A DNA stretch of 8,969 bases, taken from contig SKKJ01000312.1 in the NCBI GenBank assembly GCA_007121575.1, positions 1 to 8,969 on the forward strand, read 5' to 3'. This DNA is from Natronomonas sp. (lineage in GTDB: Archaea > Halobacteriota > Halobacteria > Halobacteriales > Haloarculaceae). Both the position numbers and the translations under genes were made by a program. Under the pieces are notes generated by a model that saw nothing but the letters and a program-made list of their open reading frames with translations, did no database searches and was not told the origin of the DNA. Shown one piece after another: positions 1 to 6,074 of this stretch. Within the stretch, counting starts at the first letter, position 1; each line of letters opens with the position of its first letter.

Positions 1-1
1 T

Positions 2-1159
2 ACGTGGATTCACGAGTACGTCCACACGCGTCAGGGATACGAACCGACCGCGGAGACGCGATGGACGATCGAAGGGATGGCCGATTACTATTCGGCGCTG
101 TTACCCTACGAAACCGGCGAGATCGACTACGAGACGTTCGTCGACCGACTCGAGGAAGGAACCGCGAGCGAGTACGACGACGTCGTGTTGGCCGACCCAG
201 CGACGTGGACTGGAACCGACGCGGACTACGATCGAGGGACGTTGGTGTTCGCGCATTTGGACCGACAAATGCGGGCGCACGCGGGAACGACGCTCGATGC
301 GGTTATCGCCGAGATCCACACCGACGACTCGCCGCTGACGCAGGCGCGATTTCTAGACGCGATCGAATCGGCTGGCGGTACCGAACTTCGGGCCGTCGCC
401 GAAGAGTATACAGAGACGAGTGCAACGCCGCCGATTCCGACCCAAAGCGAGCACGTCGAAGCGTTCGGTGGACCGGACGTTCGATACTCGATCGAATCGT
501 GGTCGGTGAGCGGACCGTACCGCGCCGGGGCGCTCGCCGAGCCACGGATCGTCACCGAAGAAACGCTCGAAGCGAACGTGACGATCTCGAACGTGGGGGC
601 GGATTCGGGTGCGTACGGAGCCGAGTTTCGGGTGGACGACGAAACAGTAACGATCGCGTCCGGCCGACTCGATCTCGGGGAAATCACCACACATCGATTC
701 ACCCATCAGTTCGACTCACCGGGGACGTTCGATCTCTCGGTGGGGAGTGAACGACAGTCGGTGCTCGTCGAGGAACCGGCGGACGTTATCGTGACCGCGC
801 TCGATATCGATCCGGCAGAGCCCAGAAGTAGCGAAGCGGTGACACTCCGCGCGACCGTCGAATCGGCGGCGAACCGCCCCGCATCGGGCGAGGTCGTATT
901 CTCCGTCGACAGCGAGCAGATCGCGATCGAGACGGTCCGCATCGGCGAGGGAGAAACCACGATCGAGACGACCACACAGTTCGGCGAGGCGGGCGAGTAC
1001 ACCGTTTCGGCCGGCGATCGATCGGAGACAGTGATCGTTTCTGAGACTACGACCACCGGGGACGAATCGCCGTCGAGAATCGAAGAGCAGCGAGGGTTTA
1101 CTGCGTTGGTCGCTGCGTTCGCGCTGGTCGGCTTCATCCTCCTCACGAGACGGAAATAA
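2..1159 (+). CDS. Secreted gluzincin-type metallopeptidase with Ig/CARDB-like domains and C-terminal anchor (5' partial)
   Basis: The frame is open from the window edge, so the N-terminus (signal peptide and most of the catalytic domain) is missing; 385 residues are visible. Residues 4-8 read HEYVH, an HExxH zinc site, and residue 24 in WTIEGMADYYSALL fits the third zinc ligand Glu of gluzincins (M1/M61-like). The spacing, HEYVH then 15 residues then E, is a little shorter than the classical M1 spacing of 18. A helical segment at about 75-140 resembles the C-terminal part of such peptidases. Two beta-rich Ig/CARDB-like repeats follow (about 160-258 and 260-348), then a Thr/Ser/Glu-rich linker and one hydrophobic segment (about 365-381) ending in TRRK. 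By inference this is a cell-surface protease facing outward. The anchor resembles archaeosortase-type PGF-CTERM tails but reads RGF rather than PGF. It ends 24 bases from the convergent prs gene. Family placement is moderately sure; the substrate is unknown. Confidence 0.82.
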   Translation, partial: TWIHEYVHTRQGYEPTAETRWTIEGMADYYSALLPYETGEIDYETFVDRLEEGTASEYDDVVLADPATWTGTDADYDRGTLVFAHLDRQMRAHAGTTLDAVIAEIHTDDSPLTQARFLDAIESAGGTELRAVAEEYTETSATPPIPTQSEHVEAFGGPDVRYSIESWSVSGPYRAGALAEPRIVTEETLEANVTISNVGADSGAYGAEFRVDDETVTIASGRLDLGEITTHRFTHQFDSPGTFDLSVGSERQSVLVEEPADVIVTALDIDPAEPRSSEAVTLRATVESAANRPASGEVVFSVDSEQIAIETVRIGEGETTIETTTQFGEAGEYTVSAGDRSETVIVSETTTTGDESPSRIEEQRGFTALVAAFALVGFILLTRRK

Positions 1160-1183
1160 GCAGAGGCGGTGAGAAGAATCCGG

Positions 1184-2017
1184 TCACAATTCGTTCACGA
1201 TTGCCGGAGCGACGCTCACAGCCGAGACTGCCCTCTCGATGGTGTCGGTACCATATACCGCGTCCACGCCGGCGTTTGCGAGTTTGCTTCGGGCGTTAGA
1301 CGCCAACATCGGATGAACACAGGTGACGAACACGCTGGACGGACCCTGAAGCTGTTCGATTGCCGTGCTCATCGTTGAGCCGGTGGCGATGATATCGTCG
1401 ACCAAGACGACATCGCGACCGGAGGTGTCAGCATCGCTCGGCTGTATCGCGACCTCGGTGTCGGAGTGTCTGACCTTCTCGAAGTAATCCGTTTGACCGC
1501 CTCCGTACGCGTCACGGACCGTTTCGGCGAGCTCGATCGCCCCCGAGTCCGGCGAAAGAAAGAGCGGATCGGACAGGTCAGAAAGCGGTTCGGCGAGACA
1601 GCCGGCTGCATCGACGGGGGTACACGGGACGTCGAAAAAGTCACAGATTACATCCTCGTGGGGGTTAACCGTGAGGACTCGATCGGTACCCGTCGAAATC
1701 GCTTTCGCCATCGCGCGCGCGGAGACGGGTTCTCCTGTCTCGAACGCTTTGTCCTGCCTGGCGTATCCCATATACGGGAGGACGGTGATGACGTCTTCGG
1801 CCAGTTCTCCGGCAGCGTCCTGTAGCTGGAGCAACTCGATATGCGCGGCATCGGAGACGGTTGAAGCGACGACAATCGCGCGGCCGTCCGTTTCGGGGAT
1901 CCGAACGAGTGTTTCGCCGTCGGCGAACCGGTCGTACTCGACGGCGGCGAGCGGTTCATCGAGCGCACTCGCGAGTGCCGCGGCAACTTCCTGTGAGGTG
2001 GACCCCGGAATGATCAT
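1184..2017 (-). CDS. prs: Ribose-phosphate pyrophosphokinase (PRPP synthase)
   Basis: This cytosolic enzyme transfers pyrophosphate from ATP to ribose 5-phosphate. The PRPP it makes feeds purine, pyrimidine, His and Trp synthesis. The 277-residue protein has the usual length of archaeal Prs, shorter than the roughly 310 residues of bacterial forms. Visible signatures are FADGE (31-35), the catalytic stretch PYMGYARQDK (81-90), NPHED (119-123) at the His metal/ATP site, a Lys at 181 in DYFEKVR, and the PRPP/ribose-phosphate loop DVVLVDDIIATGST (202-215). The start is the ATG whose product opens MIIPGS, as in archaeal homologues. No Shine-Dalgarno sequence precedes it. It lies 51 bases downstream of the prenyl synthase on the same strand, so co-transcription is likely. 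A TTTA-containing palindrome 25-34 bases upstream could give it its own weak promoter. Confidence 0.96.
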   Translation of the reverse strand: MIIPGSTSQEVAAALASALDEPLAAVEYDRFADGETLVRIPETDGRAIVVASTVSDAAHIELLQLQDAAGELAEDVITVLPYMGYARQDKAFETGEPVSARAMAKAISTGTDRVLTVNPHEDVICDFFDVPCTPVDAAGCLAEPLSDLSDPLFLSPDSGAIELAETVRDAYGGGQTDYFEKVRHSDTEVAIQPSDADTSGRDVVLVDDIIATGSTMSTAIEQLQGPSSVFVTCVHPMLASNARSKLANAGVDAVYGTDTIERAVSAVSVAPAIVNEL

Positions 2018-2040
2018 ACGCGAGGTTCCGTCCCCCGGGG

Positions 2041-2051
2041 TAAACCGGTTT
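2041..2051 (-). promoter_or_regulatory. Weak TATA-like element with a 10-bp palindrome before prs
   Basis: On the minus strand the sequence is AAACCGGTTTA. It contains the perfect palindrome AAACCGGTTT (2042-2051) and the TTTA core lies 24-27 bases upstream of the prs ATG, the usual distance for a leaderless haloarchaeal transcript. A second short palindrome, CCCCGGGG (2033-2040), lies just downstream. The TATA match is weak, so an internal promoter in the gene pair is only a possibility. Confidence 0.25.
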
Positions 2052-2068
2052 TCGTTCGTCGTCGAGGA

Positions 2069-2944
2069 TCACCGCTCGCGGACGACGACGAACTCCGCGA
2101 GATCGCGAAGGTAGTCGACCGCGGCGGTTTCGCCGGGGTCGGCCGCCGCGAGCGATGAGAGCGCGGCATCGGACTCAGCACGTGCCCGATCGTTGACTTC
2201 GTCCGGTGTCATCTCAGTGATCTGGACGAGAGAGGGACGCTCCATCGCTTCGTCTTGGCCGGTCGGTTTACCGAGCGCCTCGGCGTCGGCCGTCGCATCG
2301 AGGACGTCATCGCGGATCTGAAAGGCGATGCCGACGCGCTCGGCGTAACCGCCGAACGATTCGATCGTATACGTGTCGGCATCGGCGGCGATCGCACCGA
2401 GCTCCGCCGCCGCACGGAACAACGCCCCAGTCTTCCGGCGGGCGAGTTCGACGTATTCGGCTTCGTTCGTCGGCTGTGCAACGAGTTCGCTCGCCTCGCC
2501 TTCGCCGAGTTCGACCATCGCCTCGGCGACCGCCCGCATCGCCCGATCATCGTCATCGAAAAGCGAAAACGCCTCCCCGAGGAGCCCATCGCTCGTCGTG
2601 ATAGCAGGGCCGTACCCGAACGCCGCCCACGTGCTTTCGACACCGCGTCTGAGTTCGGATTCATCGATGATGTCATCGACGACGAGCGAGGCGTTGTGAA
2701 CGAGTTCTATCCCGACGGCGAAATCGACGGCGTTCGCGGATGCGCTCGATCCGCGACCATCGTCACCGATCAGATCACCGCCGGCGGCCTCGAAGGCGAG
2801 CAACGTCACCATCGGTCGAACGCGTTTCCCGCCGGAAAGCGAAACGTGCAGTAACCGCTCGGTCATCGTGGACGGCTCGGTGGCCTCGAGGACGGCTTCC
2901 AACCGCGACTCGACAAGCGCCCGACGGCGCTCGAGATACTCCAT
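2069..2944 (-). CDS. Polyprenyl synthetase family protein (geranylgeranyl or longer-chain diphosphate synthase)
   Basis: This is a trans-isoprenyl diphosphate synthase that condenses isopentenyl diphosphate with allylic diphosphates, supplying chains for archaeal lipids, carotenoids or quinones. Of the 291 residues, GGKRVRP is at 38-44, the first Asp-rich motif DDIID at 90-94, KTG at 171-173, and FQIRDDVLD with the second Asp-rich motif at 208-216; LGKPTGQD follows. The residue five places before the first Asp-rich motif is Ala (85) and the one directly before it is Val. In short-chain enzymes the -5 position is usually bulky (Phe or Tyr), so a product longer than C20 is possible; C20 remains the default. 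The frame is open to 3145, but the start at 2944 (MEYLERRRALVE) is chosen because the family similarity begins there and the upstream residues look non-coding. It is the likely first gene of a unit with prs and is divergent from the ANL-like gene. I avoid idsA because chain length is unsettled. Confidence 0.93.
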   Translation of the reverse strand: MEYLERRRALVESRLEAVLEATEPSTMTERLLHVSLSGGKRVRPMVTLLAFEAAGGDLIGDDGRGSSASANAVDFAVGIELVHNASLVVDDIIDESELRRGVESTWAAFGYGPAITTSDGLLGEAFSLFDDDDRAMRAVAEAMVELGEGEASELVAQPTNEAEYVELARRKTGALFRAAAELGAIAADADTYTIESFGGYAERVGIAFQIRDDVLDATADAEALGKPTGQDEAMERPSLVQITEMTPDEVNDRARAESDAALSSLAAADPGETAAVDYLRDLAEFVVVRER

Positions 2945-3064
2945 ACCGTCGATACGAGCGGTCTGCGGAAGTACGTGACGGATACGGGATGCAAGCGAGA
3001 CTATCGCAACGGTTAGACGGAAGAGAGACCAACGGCCGCAATCGGTCGACGCACCGCGAACGAT

Positions 3065-3078
3065 ATTCATACATGAAT
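3065..3078 (+). promoter_or_regulatory. TATA-like box inside a 6-2-6 inverted repeat upstream of the ANL-like gene
   Basis: ATTCAT-AC-ATGAAT is a perfect 6-bp inverted repeat with a 2-base spacer. It lies 19-32 bases before the ATG at 3097, which is where a haloarchaeal TATA box belongs, and it is the AT-richest spot in an otherwise GC-rich intergenic region. It may be the TATA element, an operator overlapping it, or both. This placement also supports the start at 3097 over the in-frame ATG at 3073, which falls within the repeat. Confidence 0.35.
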
Positions 3079-3096
3079 CGGCCGAGTACCCGTGGT

Positions 3097-3795
3097 ATGG
3101 ACGTACTCGGCGACGCGATCGCACGGGAGCGTCGTTCGGATGCAACCGCGCTCACGGTTCCGAAGAGCGGCAGGCGATACGACTATCGACGGTTCTGTAC
3201 GAGCGCGTGGAAGACTGCGCATGTCCTCCGACACATCGGTGTCAGAAGCGGAGTCGGCGTCGCCATCGCGGACGATCCGGTCCCCGAGCCTCTTTTGACG
3301 TTCTATGGGGCGGCAACGCTCGGTGCGATCGTCACCTTCGGTCCGCCCGCGGAGATCGAAAGCGAAACGCGGGCGCTCGTGGTTCCGACCGCTGAAACGA
3401 ACGCGTATTCGTTCGGCGCTGAAACCAAACAGATCGCGTACGGTGGCCCGCCCGACGATCCGTCCGTATCGTATTTCGAACGCGACGTCTGGAGCGAAAA
3501 CCCGACGGCACCACCGGACCACATCGAGCCGGATCAGCCGTTATTTCGAAGTACTCGAAAGACCTACACACACGGCGACGCGCTCCGAGCAGCGCACGAA
3601 ACCGTCGATGAGTACCGTATTACCACAGACAGCACGGTCGCAGTTCAGGGGTCGTTCACCGACCCGACAGTCGTCATCGCGGGCTGTATCGCACCGATCG
3701 TCGCAGGTGCGCACCTGTCGATCGGACCGGGAGCTTCGGGGGACGTCATCGTCGGCGGTCGAGACAGCGATATAGATGCGATCGAGCCGAAATAA
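3097..3795 (+). CDS. Short ANL-superfamily-like protein (acyl-CoA synthetase N-terminal region, degenerate)
   Basis: The 232 residues resemble the N-terminal part of AMP-forming acyl-CoA synthetases: a YDYRRFCTSAWKTAHVLRHIGV stretch in two parts (28-40 and 41-49), then VGVAIADDPVPEPLLTFYGA (53-71, split by this entry for reading) and LGAIVTFGPP (75-84), followed by a later GA-rich segment at about 193-220. The ATP phosphate-binding loop, normally a Ser/Thr/Gly-rich TSGTTGxPKG, should fall near 147-160, but the sequence there is PLFRSTRKTYTHGD, so the loop is absent. The adenylate-binding second half and the C-terminal lid are also missing. The reading frame is intact with normal codon use, so this looks like a maintained non-catalytic homologue rather than fresh decay. 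ATG 3097 is preferred over 3073 because a TATA-like element sits 27 bases before it. It is divergent from the prenyl synthase. Its function is unknown; a binding or regulatory role is speculation. Confidence 0.75.
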   Translation: MDVLGDAIARERRSDATALTVPKSGRRYDYRRFCTSAWKTAHVLRHIGVRSGVGVAIADDPVPEPLLTFYGAATLGAIVTFGPPAEIESETRALVVPTAETNAYSFGAETKQIAYGGPPDDPSVSYFERDVWSENPTAPPDHIEPDQPLFRSTRKTYTHGDALRAAHETVDEYRITTDSTVAVQGSFTDPTVVIAGCIAPIVAGAHLSIGPGASGDVIVGGRDSDIDAIEPK

Positions 3796-3857
3796 TCCGG
3801 TCGCCCCGAGTGAAAGAGAGGTGCATCCCCACACCGGACGGGTCACCCGGGATCGAA

Positions 3858-3879
3858 CGGCCGGCGATCACGCCGGTCG
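3858..3879 (+). terminator. Strong GC hairpin, candidate terminator or RNA structure
   Basis: A 9-bp stem (3858-3866 with 3871-3879, one G-U pair) with core CCGGCG-ATCA-CGCCGG closes a 4-base loop. It lies 62 bases after the stop of the ANL-like gene. Only an AT-rich run, not a T-tract, follows, and archaeal termination depends more on T-tracts than on hairpins. It may instead be a regulatory dyad or a structured leader. Confidence 0.3.
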
Positions 3880-3917
3880 CAATAGAATATATACGATCAG
3901 GGGACAAAAGCGCGGAT

Positions 3918-3931
3918 GCTATTATAATAGC
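3918..3931. promoter_or_regulatory. Perfect 14-bp palindrome with TATA core
   Basis: GCTATTATAATAGC equals its own reverse complement over all 14 bases and sits in a GC-rich genome region. Its AT core could act as a TATA element in either direction, or the whole site could bind a dimeric regulator. It lies 36 bases before the TATA-like box of the downstream regulator gene, a position suited to activation or autoregulation. Confidence 0.4.
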
Positions 3932-3939
3932 CACGAACG

Positions 3940-3955
3940 TTCTCGGGGTCGAGAA
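3940..3955. repeat. Inverted repeat TTCTCG-GGGT-CGAGAA
   Basis: Two perfect 6-bp arms are separated by 4 bases, between the 14-bp palindrome and the TATA-like box of the regulator. It may be a binding site for a dimer or a small stem-loop. A dyad of this size can occur by chance in 290 bases; its closeness to two other dyads is the main reason to list it. Confidence 0.25.
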
Positions 3956-3966
3956 GCAGGATCGGA

Positions 3967-3973
3967 TTTATAT
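3967..3973 (+). promoter_or_regulatory. TATA-like box for the Bat-family regulator
   Basis: TTTATAT is the best TATA match upstream of the regulator. Transcription would be expected to start about 25 bases downstream, near 3994-3998. That is close to the ATG at 3992 and the GTG at 4007, and far from the GTG at 4086. This supports an original translation start near 3992-4007, from which the main frame is now separated by one base. Confidence 0.45.
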
Positions 3974-4085
3974 CCTTCGAGCATCTGAACGATGCAAGGA
4001 AGGCACGTGAATCTTAAGTAAACAAACGACGGAAACCGAGAGAGGAATCGAAGAAAGCGATCTCTTCGCCGAGGGACCCGTAATC

Positions 4086-5603
4086 GTGTTTACGTGGCGA
4101 AACGAGACCGGATGGCCTGTCGAATACGTCTCCCCGAACGTTGAGCAACTGTTCGGATACACCCCTGAGAGCCTCTGTCGCGGAGATCCTCCGTACGCGG
4201 AGTTGGTTCACGAAGACGATCTCGATCGGGTGATACGGGAGGTCAAAGAGGGAAGCGAGGGAAGCAAAAATAGATTCCATCACGAACCCTACCGAATGGT
4301 GACGAGAAGCGGGGACGTTCGGTGGGTGCTCGATTACACCCAGATCCTCCAGAGCGACGGCGAGATAACCGGATATATGGGGTACGTGGTCGATATCACC
4401 GAGTGGAAAGAGCAGGTTGAATACGTAAACTCGCTCAACGCGACGATCAGGTCACTTCACGAAGCGTTGATCGGAGCGAACGCTCGAGAAGGGATATACC
4501 AAGACGTGTGTACCGCGCTGACCGATATCGACGATTTCGCCGGTGCGTGGGTGGGGGCCGTCGATTTCTCGTCGGATGAAATCAGTCCCATCGCTCGCGC
4601 GGGCGTCGATCGGTCGTATCTCGAGGCGATCGAGCTCTTACCGAGTGGCGTGGAGCCGGCGTTAGCTGTCCAAGTCGCCTTCGGGGACGAGACGACCAGC
4701 GAACATCGAGTTCCGGATTCCGGTTCGGAGGTACCGTGGCATTCGGCGGCGCTCTCTCAGGGCTATCGATCCGTGTTCGCGGTTCCGGTCAGTCATCGCG
4801 GCCTCCTCCACGGTGTGTTGACCGTGTACGGAACGAGATCGGACACGTTCGATCAACTGACCCAAGAGATACTGACCGAGCTCGGAACGCTCGTCGGCTA
4901 TTCGATCACGGCGGTCGAGCGACGGAACGCGTTACACGGCGACGGGAACCGAGATCTCGTCATAGAAGTCGCGATCGACGAAACCGATCCGCTCTACACG
5001 CTCGCGACCCGACTTTCGGGAACCGTCGAGGTCCGGAGCATAAGCCAACGAAAAGCAACCGAGACGCTGTTGCACTGTCTAATTTCAGAGACCGATCACG
5101 AAGCCGTTCTCGAGGCCGCAAAAGAAGTGGACGGTATCGAATCGATCGAGCGGCTCTCGACGGAGGGACGACCGATTTATACCGTCGTTCCCGTCGGAGA
5201 ATGTGCGGCCTCGAAAACGACTGCACTCGGTGCGAGACTCCAATCGATGCGTCTCGCCGAAAGCTGTGAGCTCGTCGTCTCCGTGGGCCACGACTGCGAT
5301 CAACATCGGTTCCTCGGACAGATCGAAGCGCTCTTCGGACGGGCGAAGCTGAAGGCCGAACGCGGTGCGACGCCGCCCGAGCGTATCCCGTGGGCGACCG
5401 TCCTCAGCGAGACGCTAACCGATCGGCAGCGAGACGTTCTCAAGGCGGCATACCACGGCGGGTACTTCGACGAGAACCGCAAGCGAACCGGCAAAGAGAT
5501 CGCCGAATCGCTCGGGATCGCCCAACCGACGTTTTCGAGGCACATACGCGCGGCTCAGCGAAATCTCCTTGCGGCGATTTGGGACTGTCCGGGCGAAGAG
5601 TAG
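4086..5603 (+). CDS. PAS-GAF-Bat-HTH_10 transcriptional regulator (bacterio-opsin activator family)
   Basis: This is a cytosolic sensor-regulator of the haloarchaeal Bat type. The layout, counted from the GTG at 4086 (505 residues), is a PAS domain (1-105, with PVEYVSPNVEQLFGY), a helical linker (106-132), a GAF domain (133-278), a Bat-associated domain (about 285-435) and a C-terminal HTH_10 DNA-binding domain (443-498: LTDRQRDVLKAAYHGGYF, then TGKEIAESLGIAQPTFSRH). PAS and GAF sense small ligands, redox state or light in relatives; the signal here is not visible. The start is a problem. GTG 4086 is the only ATG, GTG or TTG in this frame after the TGA at 4008, yet PAS-like sequence (LFAEGPVIVFTW) already begins near 4062, so the annotated start trims the first PAS strand. 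Removing one A at 4016-4017 would join the frame to GTG 4007 or ATG 3992. It could be a frameshifted, mis-sequenced or non-canonically started gene. The next gene is convergent, 46 bases away. Confidence 0.88.
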   Translation: MFTWRNETGWPVEYVSPNVEQLFGYTPESLCRGDPPYAELVHEDDLDRVIREVKEGSEGSKNRFHHEPYRMVTRSGDVRWVLDYTQILQSDGEITGYMGYVVDITEWKEQVEYVNSLNATIRSLHEALIGANAREGIYQDVCTALTDIDDFAGAWVGAVDFSSDEISPIARAGVDRSYLEAIELLPSGVEPALAVQVAFGDETTSEHRVPDSGSEVPWHSAALSQGYRSVFAVPVSHRGLLHGVLTVYGTRSDTFDQLTQEILTELGTLVGYSITAVERRNALHGDGNRDLVIEVAIDETDPLYTLATRLSGTVEVRSISQRKATETLLHCLISETDHEAVLEAAKEVDGIESIERLSTEGRPIYTVVPVGECAASKTTALGARLQSMRLAESCELVVSVGHDCDQHRFLGQIEALFGRAKLKAERGATPPERIPWATVLSETLTDRQRDVLKAAYHGGYFDENRKRTGKEIAESLGIAQPTFSRHIRAAQRNLLAAIWDCPGEE

Positions 5604-5649
5604 CCATCGGTTCCGGTATGGGATTGGTATCGAAACGTACGTCGATCAG

Positions 5650-6024
5650 TTATTCAGTACCGGCTTCGATCCGAAGCGTCGCACCGCCCGGTTCCGGCTG
5701 GAACGTCGAAACATCGGCGTGAGCGAAAACGTTCACCGGAGAGGCGGCTCGCGGTTCATCACCGGTGCTCGCTGGGGTCGGACCCCAAAACAGACAGATC
5801 GCGTTTCCCGGCGGCCAATACGCGAGCGCCCCGGGTTCAACGGCCGCGCGGGTGGATTCGGCCGGGATGTCAAGATCGCTTTCGAAATACAGCTCCTCAC
5901 CCCAACGAGTTGCGTCACCCTCGATCGGGAGCGCCCGTTCGATTTCGGCACGTGTTTCGGGGTTCTCGTCGGCCCATTCGGCCGACAGTTCGATTCCGTC
6001 GACGAGAACTCGCAGCTCGCTCAT
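5650..6024 (-). CDS. Cyclophilin-like fold protein (TM1367/DUF369-type)
   Basis: This is a small 124-residue protein. YWPPGNAICLFWGPTP (69-84) and the later ASPVNVFAHAD (94-104) match the conserved blocks of the cyclophilin-like family once called DUF369 (Thermotoga TM1367-like). These proteins share the cyclophilin beta-barrel, but peptidyl-prolyl isomerase activity is not established for them, and the function remains open. The frame is open upstream to 6339, but the start at 6024 (MSELRVLVDG) is chosen because the family similarity begins there and a clear TATA box stands 24-33 bases before it, giving a leaderless transcript. It is divergent from the Rieske gene (87-base gap) and convergent with the regulator. 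Length is normal for the family, with no sign of damage. Confidence 0.85.
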   Translation of the reverse strand: MSELRVLVDGIELSAEWADENPETRAEIERALPIEGDATRWGEELYFESDLDIPAESTRAAVEPGALAYWPPGNAICLFWGPTPASTGDEPRAASPVNVFAHADVSTFQPEPGGATLRIEAGTE

Positions 6025-6047
6025 ATTCGAGGCTACAACCCCGAGAG

Positions 6048-6057
6048 TATATAAAAA
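6048..6057 (-). promoter_or_regulatory. TATA box of the cyclophilin-like gene
   Basis: On the minus strand this reads TTTTTATATA and lies 24-33 bases upstream of the ATG at 6024. Sequence and spacing fit a haloarchaeal promoter with a leaderless or nearly leaderless transcript. It is the clearest promoter in the window. For the divergent Rieske gene it would be 55-64 bases away, too far for a leaderless start. Confidence 0.6.
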
Positions 6058-6074
6058 CGAGGTCGGCGAATCCC

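Larger units (their letters stand above)
3796..4085. other. 290-base region without a convincing gene, upstream of the Bat-family regulator
   Basis: This is the largest gap in the window. In order it holds a GC-rich hairpin (3858-3879), an AT-rich TATA-like stretch AATATATA (3886-3893), a perfect palindrome (3918-3931), a 6-bp inverted repeat (3940-3955) and a TATA-like box (3967-3973), then a segment that appears to encode the missing N-terminus of the regulator (about 3992-4085). A GTG-started frame at 3810-4010 is open, but it uses several ATA codons and an AGG codon, rare in the neighbours, and matches nothing I know. I treat the stretch up to about 3990 as regulatory. Confidence 0.5.

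Noticed and set aside
4..750. Open frame of 248 codons on the plus strand
   Set aside because: It overlaps the metallopeptidase in another frame and is extremely Arg-rich, a typical shadow of GC-rich coding sequence.
2945..3145. N-terminal extension of the prenyl synthase frame by 67 residues
   Set aside because: The extra residues are Arg-rich without family similarity, and they would overlap the promoter and start of the divergent ANL-like gene.
3840..3866. Minus-strand GTTCGATCCCGGG resembling a tRNA T-arm
   Set aside because: The five bases on each side of TTCGATC do not pair, and no acceptor, anticodon or D-arm can be folded around it.
3810..4010. GTG-started open frame of 66 codons, ending in TGA just before the regulator frame
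   Set aside because: It uses several ATA codons and AGG, unlike the neighbours, spans all the dyads and TATA-like boxes, has no recognisable family, and its TGA at 4008 is not an obvious readthrough site. It most likely is regulatory DNA.
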